Part shown: positions 44,185 to 56,681 of the stretch, piece after piece
Layout: each line of letters opens with the position of its first letter
Position numbering within the stretch: position 1 is the stretch's first letter
Assembly: GCF_949628265.1 (NCBI RefSeq)
Contig: NC_088786.1
Span: 37,717,681 to 37,781,680 of the forward strand
Direction: 5' to 3'
Source: Cloeon dipterum
Taxonomy: Eukaryota > Arthropoda > Insecta > Ephemeroptera > Baetidae
Length of the DNA: 64,000 nucleotides
Notes under the pieces: model-generated
What the model saw: the letters and a program-made list of their open reading frames with translations, nothing else
What the model was told of the DNA's origin: nothing
Database searches by the model: none
Translations under genes and position numbers: made by a program

Positions 44185-47100
44185 ATGGTAAGAATAGCTT
44201 TTTAAACTCTCATTCGAGTTCCTGTCCTTAATTTATAGGAGATAAAAATATAAAAAAACGTGGCTGCTATTCATTTCGAGTTTGTTTTAGTACATTTAAA
44301 CAGCCAAGCGTCCCAGTTCACTTGGTGCGCGTGCAATATATTTTTTAATTTGTGATGATTGTGCATAATTGGGTCAGCGGGGGCGGCCGGGTCAAGTTAT
44401 TGTTGTTTATGTTCGCAGAATTTTGCTGTTAGAACTAACTCGCAATTGGGGGGACAAAATTTCAGGGTTTTCCTGACGAGATTTCGATCGCATTAATAAT
44501 TGTTCTGTACCGATGTGTAATTTTCGAGCGCCCACAGGAGAGGCAGCGCAAGAGCCAAGATCCTCTCTCTCGCGAGCGCGCGCGACCTTCTCGCTCACGC
44601 AGGCATTCGCTCTCGCTGACGACACGCGAGCCAAGAGGGTAATTCTCTCGCTCCCCCGCTCGTCCCTTTAGATTGCCAAGCTGCGCTCTCGCCGCTATCA
44701 TCGTCTTCCTTCTCGGCCAATTTTGTCCGCACCGCACCCCTTATAACGTCGATTATGGCGAGAGGAACAGTCTTTTCGACCTCGTGAGAGAGGCAAAGCA
44801 CAACTTTGGCAGCCCCTGCGCTGCGTTGCTGACGAAAATCGAGCAAAATTCACGATGGTTTGATGTGAAAATTATATCTGGCAACATTTTGTGACCAATT
44901 ACGACCCGATCCCTCATTCAAATTTTTATAAGAACGAATGTGAAGATTAAAAAACGTGAATTTTGAAATTTCCTGAAAAAGAATAACACAGGAAAAATAA
45001 AAATAACTGTTCTTTTTCCGCTCTTTCTGGCACTTTACAGAATATATTGCGATAATTTTGAACACTCACCTTGTTCGGGTTGTGGCGTGCGGTGCAGTCG
45101 CGTGCAGGGGAGGGGGTGAAGGGTGGTTCGGTTCTGTGGCGCACGTTTTGCCAGAGCGCCGAGCGACAGAGCCAACATTTTTGTACCCAATATATAAATT
45201 AAATTTTACGCTTCAACCGTTCGTCCCGTCAAAGACCACGATCCCTCGTTGAAAACGTCTTGGTCTTGGCTTCAACCTACCTTTTTCAGGGTAATCAACC
45301 TAACCTCCGCCCCGAAAATATAACTCTCGACGGTATCTCGCCCGACGGACCGGAGATCGGAGGGTTGGAGCAGCCAGGTGGGCCGCACGCAGCTTGTCCG
45401 TCAATACTAACTTGATTTGCCGTGGGGTTGAATTTTTTTCGAGACAAGGCCCGCCCTTTGCAGAGCAGTTGACTTGCCAATTACATATTGTGATATCGGC
45501 CTATAGGCAGGACGGCACCAATTTTTGCATTAGCAGTGCACCCTTGAAGTGGCAATTCTTACTTTCAAAAAATTATTTCTGCTGAATTTCCTGAAAATTC
45601 GGAAATTTTGACAACTTTTGCCGACAATCCGCTTGCTTCAACTCGATCCGCGCACCTTTCTCGATGCACAGTCACCCGCGTATTAAATTAATTTATGTTT
45701 TTTTTCATTTTTATTGCTTACTTGAAAATTTTGTGCAGGTTCAGTTCAAAAAAGCAGAGAATTTTGGATCAAAAGGTCGCCTAATAATTTTATTTCTGCC
45801 TCTCATACTCGTCGCCACGAGAAACATTTCTGCGCCTCAAATCAAATGTTATTTTCCTCTTACACGCTTTACTTCTTGCTAAAAAAATATTGATATCATT
45901 TTTTCTTACAGGAGCCACCCAAACTCTTGGACCTGGCTATCAAAGCTGTGGTTGACAACATCGACAACTACGACAAGGAACTTGTTAAGACTGTTATTGG
46001 TAAGCAAAGCCAGATCAAAAAATTTTATGACTAAACAAAATTTCAAAATTTTTTTGCTTTTAAATTTCCATGAAAAATTATTGGAACAGAATGTCAGATG
46101 GACAGTAATACTATTTAAATATTTTCATTTAAGAACTATTACCAGTAGTCCGTTGACTGGAATTTTTAAGGCAATCAAAGGATTGTCAAAGTGATGGGAG
46201 TTTTTATTCAGCAATTCTAGTATCTAATACACTCGTTATCTATAGTGTCAGTGATGGCAAAGAGAATGGAAATTAGTTCTTTGTAGCGTTTCAAATGACC
46301 TCTGTGCGTGGAGGCGAAATGATGGCCACGTTGGCCCCATGGTATCCGCTCAGTGGTGTCCTTGGCCATTCAGTGAACAGAAGTTTAAAAAAATGATATG
46401 ACGTTAAAACTGTATCACAATAATCAAATTAATTGAAGAACTGATTAATTTTCAGGACCATTTCGACAGAAAATGCTTAAAGAAATGTTAGAAATGGTAG
46501 AGAACCATCGTTTGAAATGCGAATGTCAAGAGAATCACCTTGAAAAAATCTGGGCTCTTCTGCCTTTCCTGATCAACTCTCAAATCTACACAAAACTTGA
46601 CACCCGTGATATAGAATTCATGTACTGCCCTCTCTCTACTGTGACCAACTCTCGTTTTCAAGAGGTAAATGCATGAATTAAATACTTAATTACAAAATAT
46701 TTATAATTACGATTTCAGTTCATCAGGTGTTTGGGGGCGAACATTCCTAACCTGAGGGAATTAAAAATCTATGGACCAACCGTCAATGGAGAATATTCGC
46801 TTGAAGAACGCGAATTGAATTCGATTATTCAGCTGAAGAATTTGACCATCCTTGAGATACATAACGTACATGTTACACTGTCAGGAATTTACGGAATTAC
46901 TCGCGAATGCGAAAAATTGGATCGCATCTATGCTCGTAAAGTCAGAATTGACGTGGAACTCTCATGTGCCGCCTTCGGAGATGACTTTGCGTACATCTAC
47001 ATAGACGCGCGAGAATTTTACCTTGGGTGGATGTCCCTGAACATGGAGCGTACGATTCCAACATGGAGATTGAAATATAAAGATAATACGCATTACATTA

Positions 47101-47942
47101 ATTTGACACTCAAGCCAAAAACGAATCAAGAGTTATTTCTTTTAGTAGAACGGTTTGCTGAGAAACTAAAGGAAATACAGGTAAGACTTTATTTACATAA
47201 TATTTTATATTTACTACCATCAAGTAATTCTAAAAATTAATTGTTATCTTAATATTTCAGATTATTTCCACTGGCCTGGAGGATTTTGAAGAAATTGACG
47301 AATTTCCGCACCTTCCACAAATAGAGAGCGCATGGATTGAATGCGGCAGCAAATCGGCGCACGTTTTAAGATGCTTCCTGAAAAGAAACGGAGAGAGTCT
47401 GCAGGAGTTGTCTCTACAGGGTGTTGGTATCAAGGAGAAGATGGCCTTCAGCGAAATCTTCAACTTCTGCCCAAACCTCCAGTGGTTGGAATTATATCGA
47501 TGCACATTGTCTGCGAATGACGCACCTGTTGATGCGATGCAACAACTGAAACGATTTTCATGGTACTCTTCAAACGAGTAAGATATTCCCACCTTTAAAG
47601 ATGTTCCATGCTTAACATTAAGTAATTGACATTTTTTCCGTCGTTATGTATCTTGTTGTTTAATATCATTGCAGATTTGTCTCTGAAGAAGTCGCTTTTT
47701 CCAGCATTTTGTCTGCGCCACTTCTGGAAGAGGTCCACATTGATTTAACGAAAATTGACTTCAGCGACAACGCCACCATCATAGCTCGGATTCAGAGACG
47801 CGAAATCTTGAGTAATCTCAAGGGAATTCGTATGATTCGAACGATGGATTATATTTCCGAGGATGAATATCCCTCTTACGTGACGAGTTTCAATGAGTTA
47901 GATAACGCTCTTGAGTCAGTAATTTCCGCGGGACATTTATAG
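44185..47942 (+). CDS. Gene E: LRR family protein, 6 exons, 448 aa
   Basis: Exons 44185-44187 (ATG only), 45912-45999, 46456-46664, 46719-47180, 47261-47577, 47675-47942; phases as in gene A, ending TAG. Closest paralog of B: same exon lengths and only scattered substitutions (for example LKNLTILEI for LKNLAILEI). Its exon 4 donor is the stronger CAG|GTAAGA. The leader and block X upstream are uninterrupted, so of the B/E pair this is the copy most likely to be expressed normally. Confidence 0.85.
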
Positions 47943-48127
47943 TTATACAAAATGCATTATAGCATCATTCTTTTTTGTACATAATTAATATATATTAAAA
48001 TTGTTCTATTCACATATTTTACACATTTTCTAAGTGACATCCTTTAGTAGCAAATGTTGAAATTTTGGAAATATTTCCCTAAATTTACTTGCTAAAAAAG
48101 GAGGTTGAAGCAGCCAACTAATTGTTA

Positions 48128-48655
48128 TGTAGGGTACCTACATTCCGTCAAACAATGACCATTCTGCAACACACAAATTCACACAACAGACTAATCACAT
48201 TGTTTGACGAGCATATATAAACCGACGCGACGCAATTCAAAAAGAGAGAATTCCTGCAGCAGCCTAGACGACCGGACCATTCCTGATTGTGAGGACAAAC
48301 TGGACGAGGACCCTGTAAGACGTAAAGATCGCCATCGCAGCAGGACGATGTAGCTTCCGTCCCCGATGTTGTCGATCGCACGCCTGGGCTTAAGCGGTAC
48401 CACACTTCGATTGCTGCGCCCCGCTTCACCGAAGTCCCTGACGAACCCACTCGGACGCGTCCCGAGTCTTTATTCCGTCCCACTCTCCGAGCCTCACAAT
48501 TCCACATATATATTCAGCCACGCAGCCCAGTCTACACCTATCCGATGTCGTCCCATCTACCACAAGTCGCAGTCAACACACGCAGCCAACAGCAACAACT
48601 TTAATAAAGTTCTTAATATAGGAAACCACTGCGCATCATAATTCCTTCCTATAGT
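48128..48655 (+). mobile_element. Solo-LTR-like sequence downstream of E
   Basis: The same sequence as downstream of B but uninterrupted, about 528 bp: TGTAGGGTACCTACATTCCG start, TATATAAA at about 48215, AATAAAG at about 48604, CTATAGTTG end. The single ACACGCAG near 48575 is the empty hAT-like site. No internal retroelement genes. Confidence 0.55.
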
Positions 48656-48784
48656 TGTATATTCACCTCTTTCCAGAACCATTTCAATAATGAGTGTGCG
48701 AATATGGGAGAAAATCAAAAGCTATCATATCTTCGCTGTTTTGCGGCAAAAGATTTGGGAAATCACAAAATGAGGTGCTGAAAT

Positions 48785-48973
48785 ATGGTAGAGGAAAACT
48801 TCTGTGGGGAAAAATGTATAAAAGGGGCGAATATGGCGGAAGAATGCCTGCTTGGTAAGTTTCGTTGCATATTGCCGCGGCACATCCTGATTATTCTCGG
48901 CTCGCGGCCTCACGTTGAAGATTTAAGATTTGCTCCTGAAGCTTATTCCAACATAGATGGTGCGCAGCCATAG
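48785..48973 (+). CDS. Small ORF, 62 aa, paralog of the one at 26033
   Basis: MVEENFCGEKCIKGANMAEE then CLLGKFRCILPRHILIILGS and the same DGAQP ending in foldback sequence. The frame is preserved while a few codons differ from the B-block copy. Unknown function; possibly a remnant. Confidence 0.25.
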   Translation: MVEENFCGEKCIKGANMAEECLLGKFRCILPRHILIILGSRPHVEDLRFAPEAYSNIDGAQP

Positions 48974-49455
48974 ACTTTCTTAAAAATTTAGTTTTAAGGC
49001 ACTTCTGCCGCGATTCTAGGCTCAACCCTGCCAAGATGTGCGATAATATTCCAGTTTGCACTGCGCAGATCCAAGACGGTGTCTGAATTTAGGAAAGAAA
49101 TAAAAGCTCTCTTTGGATTGCCGTACACGAGTGTCAAGAGTTTGTTTTTAAGATCCAAAAGACACAATGCAAATTATGTCACAACACATTGACCAAAACG
49201 TGCTTCTTTTCGCGCATTTTCACGTGACCGTTTTTTCGCGCCATTTATACTCCACCGGACGCCATGTCAGCGCGTCGCACGAATCTGGCCCCCGCTGCTG
49301 CTACTGTGGATTCTAAATTAAATAAACTCTCTTTTCAAGTGTTGAAAACAAAAATTGTGCCTTTAAACTAAATTTTTAAGTAAGTAAAAATGTGGTGGCG
49401 CCATCTGTTGGCGGCTTCGAACACTAAGAGTTTTAAACAACTGGTCAATTAAGCC
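48950..49455. mobile_element. Foldback-family element downstream of gene E
   Basis: Counterpart of 26196-26687, with the same truncated left arm (GATGGTGCGCAGCCATAGAC) and right arm (GGCGCCATCTGTTGGCGGC..CAACTGGTCAA). Noncoding. Confidence 0.65.
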
Positions 49456-50143
49456 ATAATTTTCCCTATCTCCAAAATTAAATCAAAGGCTTTTTAATGA
49501 ACCAGGGAAAGCTTATTTTAAACGATATGTCTTCATTAATTTTACAGATAATATGATTTTGGATACGATGAGAATGGGACATAGGCCGGAAGAGACAAAA
49601 ATTTGATGCAGCCCCAGTGTTATTATATACAGTTTCCTGTTAAGAAGAAAAGTAAATCGATTTATTGAGTAAAGTATTTATAGCTAATTAAAATAGTTAA
49701 ATCTAAATTTTGATGATCGTCTGTGCAAACAAAATTAAGGATATTATTTAATGCAGGAAATGTTTATTAATTAAATTAACTAAAATGTAACCATTTATTT
49801 TTCATCTTAACACAGATAAATTATGTATAATATTTTTGAAGTTATTTCCTGTTTATTGATAACCCATTCATAATTTTGATGTTTTTCTAGTAGAGTTTTG
49901 AATTAGACTTGCAATAATTGAAATTCTGTAAAATTATATGCCTGAGAAAAGTTGTCACACTACGGGGGTTGATCTTGATTACTGATAAAAAAATTTTGAA
50001 TTTGCACTACCAAAGACGCATTTCTCTGTCACGGCTCGTCTCGTACCACACTATTGTTGCGCCATCTGTTGGCGGCCTCGAACACTTAGGGTTTATGCAA
50101 CTGGTCAATTGGGCCTGAACTCATCTGCGGTCACTCGGGTCCC

Positions 50144-50380
50144 ATGTTATTGGGCATCCGCGACAACGCCACCGTCATTGCTCGGATTGCGCGACGCGAT
50201 ATTTTGCAAAATCTCAAGAGATTTGGCATGTATCAGAGCACGAGATTCATTTCGGAGGATGAATTTGAAAACCCTTCCTTGTACTTAAAAAGTTTCGTTG
50301 AACTGAGAAAAGCTATTAGTTCAGCAAACTCTGGTGTAGAAAGAGCTGAATATTGGCATTTGGCATTGGTGATTGTTTAA
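50144..50380 (+). pseudogene. Truncated last exon of an LRR family gene, second copy
   Basis: Nearly identical to 27388-27618 (IRDNATVIARIARRDILQNL), preceded by the same foldback-family end at about 50065-50110. Same extended C-terminus. It was carried along by the A-B/D-E block duplication. Confidence 0.75.
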
Positions 50381-50785
50381 ATAAAACATTTTTACATATT
50401 GATGAGATTATTTATTAAATTTCCATTTCATGGAAAATTAAACAGTTTATATTTTTAAAGTGGGGAGCGTAACCATTTTCGGGAAATTATTTAATATGAT
50501 AGATCGTACGATGGCGTTTTTCATTGCAAATAAGAAACGGCCCTCTGTTTCTTCTGACACCAATCAAAAATCCAAGATGGCGGACCTTGAAATGAATTTT
50601 TTACCATTTTCGAGACTCAATTTCCATTAATTGAAAATCATAATGACTAGATATGTTAATCAGACCGTTTTATAAGGAAAAATTCAAAAATGGCGGAAAG
50701 TTGACGTGTCCTTTAATGCAGAACTTTTTTTCCTGGCTTTAAGCCATAATCTGTATTGGGATTTATTTAATTTCATCGGAGGTAA

Positions 50786-51040
50786 ATGGATGAGAAGCTC
50801 CCGGTGAAAGTGAAGTCGGAGAAGGACTTGGAGGAGGGAAAGTGGCGCTGCCACCAGTTAATGGAGGCGGCGACAGTGTACCCGACGACAAGCGAGTAGA
50901 AAGAGCTCTATCGAAGGCAGCCTTGAGTTTGGTGATGCGGCGACGCAATTGACTCTGCCGGCGGCAACAATCACGACGCCGACGCCGCCGCCGCTGGAGA
51001 AGCAGCCCGAGGAGAGGGCGCCTTGGTCAAAATCGGGTTC
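50786..51040 (+). pseudogene. Dispersed repeat with decayed ORF, copy 2
   Basis: Reads MDEKLPVKVKSEKDLEEGKW then RCHQLMEAATVYPTTSE and a stop, where the other copies continue LKEASIEGSLEF. Here the first half is in frame and the second is cut by a nonsense change, the reverse of copy 1. It forms the left arm of a larger inverted repeat with 52065-52590. Confidence 0.5.
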
Positions 51041-51244
51041 CGCCACCCTGTTTCAGGCAAAATCACATTTTCGATTTATTCATCATAGATTCTGGGTTTT
51101 CCTTGGGCCTTCATCAATAATTAAAGGTCAGGCTATTTTGGTTGAGAAAAGTGGTGTCGCAAATTTAGTCCAGCGGCTACAGCGACGAAGAAAATCAGTG
51201 GCAAGGAGAATAGAAAAACGGACCGCGCGATGCATTGTGTGATG

Positions 51245-51975
51245 CACAATCAAGGTTTTTAATTACCTGCTCCAATTTTCATCTTTTTCTTGCAGGAGCA
51301 AGTTGAGTTTCCTAAATAAAATTATTTAAATTGATTTTAGGCGCGGAGTTTCCATCATTAAATAATTGAGGCGTAAAGTAATCGCCGGTGTCTATATTTA
51401 TTCATTATTTATGCTTAATTTTTGTCAGATCAGGAAATAAAATATTTTAATAGCATTGAGTAAATCTAACCCGAATTAATCACTTGATTTAATCATTAGA
51501 ATGTCACAGACGTTCATTTAATTGTGCTGAGCTGGGTGGTCTTTGCAGCTCAGAGAAAGATTTAAGAGACAAGCTGAGCGTTAAATACGCTTTTCCATCT
51601 GCTGGCCTGGAGGGTGCAAGGTCGGTTTCGAGGGAAATAAAAGGTTGTTGTCCACTGAAAGAACGGCGAGGGTGAAAATAAAGTTGAGGAGGGAAAAGAG
51701 GCAGGAGGATGGAGCGAGCAAGAAATCGGGTAAGAGGATTATAGCGCGCCCGCGGGTTTTGGAAAATAATAAATAATGAAGAATTTTAGCAGTCCAAAAT
51801 GAAAACGCGCATTTTGGTACGTTTTAGATAAAATAATAATATTTAAATCATGATTCTGATTAAATAATAATTAAATCGAGTAAATATTCAGATTAAATTC
51901 TTTTTTTTCAAATTTAAGCTAAAATTAAAACTCTCATTGAATATATTTTAGTTTTTCTCGAACCAATAGAATAAA
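51245..51975 (-). repeat. Block X, partial inverted copy
   Basis: Reverse complement of about 11030-11800, ending at the TTTTAGTTTTTCTCGA landmark where the longer inverted copy at 28.5-30.1 kb continues. No gene seen. Confidence 0.7.
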
Positions 51976-52186
51976 ATCTGCTCGTGAAAAATGTTATTTT
52001 TGAAAACAACGTCGACTTAAAGTATGGGCAGTTTTTCCGTTCCCAATTTCCTCGCCGAAATACACTAAACTTGCGACACCACTTTTCTCAACTAAAATAG
52101 CCCGGCCTTTAATTATTGATGAAGGCCCAAGGAAAACCCAGAATCTATGATGCATAAATCGAAAATGTGATTTTGACTGAAACAGG

Positions 52187-52453
52187 GTGGCGGAACTCGA
52201 TTTAGATCAAGGCGCCCGCTCCTCGAGCTGCTTCTCCAACGGCGGCGGCGGCGGCGTCGTGATTGTTGCCGCCGGCAGAGTCAATTGCGTCGCCGCATCC
52301 CCAAACTCAAGGCTGCCTTCAACAGAGGCCTCTTTCAGCTCGCTTGTCGTCGGGTCCACCGTCGCCACCACCATTAACTGGTGGCAGCGCCATTTTCCTT
52401 CTCCAAGTCTCCTTCCTCTCTGACTTCACTTTCACCGTGAGCTTCTCATCCAT
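52187..52453 (-). pseudogene. Dispersed repeat with ORF, copy 3 (inverted)
   Basis: Minus strand begins MDEKLTVKVKSE and later reads TVDPTTSELKEASVEGSLEF and TLPAATITTPPPPP, ending EERAP-TGA. There is a small length change in the KDLEK region. It may be the best-preserved copy of this unknown coding repeat in the window. Confidence 0.5.
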
Positions 52454-52604
52454 GTACCTCCGATGAAATTAAATAAATTCCATTACAGAGTATGGCTTAA
52501 AGCCAGGAAAAATTTCTGCATTAAAGGACACGTCAACTTTCCGCCATTTTGGAATTTTTCCTCATAAAAAGGTCTGATTAACATCAGTTTGAATATATTT
52601 CATT

Positions 52605-53415
52605 TATGAAACGCACCTTATTCCAGCAAGAAAAAGATGAAAAATTGGAGCAGGTAAGTAAAATCCTTGATTGAGTGCGAAACTAGCTTTTGACGGGTTT
52701 AGCTGAAACTCGTCTAAATCATCCAATGCCAATTCAATTCCTCATAAAGCAGCATGGAAATATTTGAGGTGGTTTTCTCGTCAGTTAATTTTTCTTGTAA
52801 AATCCCCAGCGCCGCATGCATCGCCTGTATCGCGCGTTCAAACTTTTTCTTTTCTTCTGATTTTCTTCGTCGCTGTCTCTTCTCTACCCAACCATATTTT
52901 GTGATTGATGCGTTTGCGCGCGACCAAGCAAGAAAGGGAAACAACAAAGATGCCACGGACCTTTATGTGTGCAGCGAGATGCGGCAGGAAAAAGTCATAC
53001 TCACGTATCTGGAAAAAAGGCTCGCTCGCTTAAAAGAATTATTTTTTAATAGAGAACCATCAGGTTTTGCCTAAAATTAAAAATATTTTTTTGCTTTTAA
53101 AGAGCTCTTTACAAAATTATGTTCGGTGTAAAAATATTTATTATTTAAGCTATGGTGAAAATGTTTTTAAAATTACGTAAAAGGTCATTAAATGGTCGAG
53201 CAGTAAATTAGGGAACAACATTTCACAACATATTACGAAAGCAGTTGTCCTTGGCCTCTGCCATCTGTAACAACAAGCAACCTTGTCACTTGCCTTGCGC
53301 GCACGGAAAGGAGGTGCCAGGGAATCTCCCCTAACTCGCAGTCGTGTTTTCACCCTCGCTCGCTCGTTACACGTGTGTTTCTCTTCTCTCTCCCGCTGCA
53401 CACGCAACAAAAATG
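52605..53415 (+). pseudogene. Orphan upstream module and exon 1 with a destroyed donor
   Basis: Follows the A/E upstream order: CAGCAAGAAAAAGATGAAAAATTGGAGCAGG, AATGGTCGAGCAG, GTAACAACAAGCAACCTTGTCAC, GCGCGCACGGAAAGGAGG, TCTCCCCTAACTCGCAG, TCTCTCTCCCGCTGCACACG, then ATG at 53413. In active copies the ATG is followed by GTAAGAATAG; here it is ATGATGGAGAATAG, so the splice donor is lost. No family exons follow on this strand (gene F is on the other), so it is an abandoned promoter. Confidence 0.65.
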
Positions 53416-53504
53416 ATGGAGAATAGTTTTTTAAACTCGCAAATGACTTCCTTTGCTTCATTTCTGAAAGATAAAAATCTAAAAAATCGTGCCTGCAAAT
53501 TAAC

Positions 53505-53777
53505 TTGAAGGTAGCAACGGTGACAAGCGACACTCTTCGCTTCTTCGCGGGGCCACGACTCAACATTAAGCCCTGGGACGTGCGCAAAATTGCCCAGGAG
53601 TATATTTGTGGAACTCTCAAGCTAACGTTGCTTAAAAAACGTTTGATGCATGTAAAGAACGTGATTCAGCAGCTACTTGCAAAATCCAAGAGACGTAAAC
53701 TCAGGCAAAGAGCTCTTTGGTCGGTTTTAATGTGTTCAGGAAAAATTGTCAATTTTTATTCAGTCAACCGTAGCTGA
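53505..53777 (+). CDS. Unknown ORF, copy 2 of the fragment at 131-424
   Basis: A 90-codon frame: VTSDTLRFFAG.., PWDVRKIAQEYICGTLKLTL, then a basic tail (KSKRRKLRQRALW). It extends further than the copy at 131-424, which has an early stop. Possibly one exon of a longer gene or a transposon fragment. No family recognised; the antisense frame (53150-53620) is longer but crosses unrelated leader sequence. Confidence 0.35.
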   Translation: MKVATVTSDTLRFFAGPRLNIKPWDVRKIAQEYICGTLKLTLLKKRLMHVKNVIQQLLAKSKRRKLRQRALWSVLMCSGKIVNFYSVNRS

Positions 53778-53908
53778 ATTGCTTTTATCTTTTGTATAAA
53801 TTGCATAAAAAGGAAGAAGGTATAGAGGTAATTTAATAAAAATTTATATTGGGTACAACATTTTTATTTTAATATTAAAAATAGGCAATCGATATTGTGT
53901 ATCGACGA

Positions 53909-56350
53909 TTAAGCAGAAATTGCTTTATCAATTGCGTTTTTTAACTCGCTGTAACTTTTCCTGTAACTTTTGGAGTATATTGGAAAGTTTACATCGTTTC
54001 TATCGTGGGAATTGAGCCGCTCAATATCCATTCTACATACCTTCAGATTTTGCAAAATTTCGCGTCTTTCAATCCGAGCAATGACGGTGGCGTTGTCGCT
54101 GAAGTCGATATTGGGAAGGTCGATTTCGATGTATTCCAGCAGCGGTGCAGACAAAATGCTTGAGAAAGCGAAGCATTCAGATGAATCCCTGCAATGATTG
54201 GAAATTAATAATATGTTTTATGAGGCACACAAGAATGAAAAATTCGTCAGTTTATTGAAATTTTAACATGGACCCTGCCTGCCTTCCCTTTCGTGTTTTT
54301 TCTATTGTTTAGATATACGGCGAATAAAAAATAAAAACCAAAAGAAACTTTTTAAAATCAAAGGTTACAGGGTTACAATTTAAAGTTGGCTGACAAATTC
54401 ACAAAATCCTGTACCCTCGTTTGTAATAAGCATAAAATACCTACCAGGCAGGATATTAAACGTTTCATTGCTACTGAATAATTGAAAAATATTTTAAGAC
54501 AAAAAGTACTTACAGGCTTATAGAAGACCATCCGAATCGTTTCAGTTTGCGCATCGCATCGACAGGTGCGTCATTCCCAGAAAATATGCAACAATCTAAT
54601 CTCAGCGACTGAAGGTTAGGGCAGAGACTGAATATTTCGCCAAAGGTAATGTTGTCCTTGGTATGAATACCGCTAATAGTCAACTCCTGAAGTGTCTCTG
54701 CGTTTTTCACGAAAGACCTGAAGGCGTGCGCCATTTTACGGTTGAATTCAAGATGTGCGTATTTTATTTGGGGAAGATGCGTGAAGTCGACCATTTCTTC
54801 AATATCCTCCAGTCCAGGGGCATATATCTAAAATTTAACAATGATAATTAATTTATAAAGTGTTTGCTTAAATTTAGTCATGTCGGTAAAAAGGAAAAAA
54901 ATTTCTTACTTCTATTTCCGTAATCCTTTCAGCAAACAAATGAACGAAACTTAAATCCGAGATTTGACGAGGCGCTAGCAGCATATAGGTGTATTGTTTG
55001 CTCTCTGCGAATTTCGGGTCCCATGTTGGCATCGTAGTGTTCATCTCCAACATGAGCTTCCCACGTTCTAAACAACGCGCCTCGACGTGTACGAAGTCAT
55101 TCCTGAAGGTGACACTTGAATATCCCACGTCATTTGTGACAGCCAATGCTTGAATTCTTGTCAAATTTTCGCATCGATGAGAAATGGCGGAAATTCCTGA
55201 CATAGGGACACAAACGTCCCAGCTTATCTCAAGGATGGCCAAATTTTTCAGCTGAAGAATCGAAGTTAATTCGCGTTCTTTGAGTGAAAATTGATGTCCG
55301 GCGTTTCGTACATTGATTCTTAATTCCCTCAGGTTTGGAGTGTTCGCCCCCAAACACCTGATGAACTGAAATCGTAAATGTTTTTATTTTCTAATTTTTA
55401 AGTATTTAATTCATGAATTTACCTCTTGAAAGCTAGAGTTGGTCACAATAGCGTAACTGCAGCACATGCCCGGCCACTTATCAAGGGCGATGTCAAGTTT
55501 AGTGTAGGATTTAGATTTGATCAGGAAAGGCAGAATTGGCCATAGTTTGTCATCGTGATATCCTTTACCATCACATTCGAAAAGATCGATCTCATTAAGT
55601 TCTTTAAGAATCTTCTGTCGAACTGGTTCTGAAAATTAATAAATTCTTCAATTAATTTGACTTATGTGATACAGTTTTAACGTCATATAATTTTTCTTTA
55701 AACTTCTGTACACTGAATGGCCAAGAACACCGCTGAGCGGATACCATGGGGCCCAATATGTGGCCATCATTTCGCCTCCACGCACAGAGGTCATTTGAAA
55801 CGCTACAAAGATCTAATTACCATTCTATTTGTCATCACTGACATTAGGTGACGAGTTTTAGATGCTAGAATTGCTTAATAAAAACTCCCATCACTTGGAC
55901 AATCCACTGATTGCCTTAAAAATTGGAGTCAACGGACTACTATGGTAATTGTTCTTACGTTAAACGAAAATAGTGTAACTGACATTATGTTCCAATAATT
56001 TTTTCTTGAACTTTAAAAGCAACTCAAATTTCGAAATTTGTTTATTCCATAATTTTTCGACATTATATATATTTGTTTATTCTCACTAAAATATCATATA
56101 CCATACGTAATGTGTTTGTCAATTATATCACAATAAATGACCAGTCAAAAGGTGAAAAAAGTGAGAAAGGGCACGCACTTCTGACATGCACCGTGTTAAG
56201 ACTTAACTCTGGAAAGAGCAAAGCCGAAGTGGGCCCATATACTATATTGCTTTGCTTACCAACACTAATGGCCTTTAGAAGATCCTTGTCATATTTATCA
56301 GCGTTTTTCATTACTGCTTTGATTGCCACGTCCAATAGGCTGGGAGGCTC
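53909..56350 (-). CDS. Gene F: diverged LRR family gene, exons 2-6
   Basis: Minus-strand exons 56350-56260, 55628-55423, 55365-54910, 54827-54514, 54188-53909; GT-AG throughout, phases as in A-E, ending TAA; 448 residues plus an initiator not located. Much more diverged than A-E but colinear: EPPSLLDVAIKAVMKNADKY, PVRQKILKEL, TPNLRELRI, LKNLAILEI, SLCPNLQSLRLDCC, NATVIARIERREILQNLK. Because many codons differ while every frame and splice site survives, purifying selection is likely, so F may be the older functional member. No ATG|GTAAG exon is seen on the minus strand up to 57 kb. Confidence 0.75.
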
Positions 56351-56414
56351 CTGTAAGAAAAAAGATATGGAGTAGTTTGTAAGCACGGTAGTTAAGCATG
56401 TAAGAAGAAGATAA

Positions 56415-56540
56415 CTAGGGATGTTCAAAAATAGTCGATTTAGCAAAGAAATAATCGATTATTATAGTCGGGAAATTAGAGGCAAATAATCGGTTTCTAG
56501 GCAAAAAATCTATCAAATAATCGGTTTCTTATTATGTTCC
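56415..56540. mobile_element. Possible hAT-type end remnant
   Basis: TAGGGATGTTCAAAAATAGTCGATT followed by repeated AATCGATTATT/AATAATCGGTTTCT motifs resembles the ends of many animal hAT elements (YAGGGATG plus subterminal AATCGATT). No matching opposite end or target duplication was found, so it is a remnant at best. Confidence 0.3.
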
Positions 56541-56681
56541 TAAACGCAAAGAAATCTATATTTTTAGCAAAATGAGTAAATTTGATAAAATTTTTGCTGA
56601 AAACCATTTTTAATTTTTAGATCAATATTAACTCTTGTGAAATATATTTTTACACGTGTTTAGTTTAAGTATTTGAGTAGT

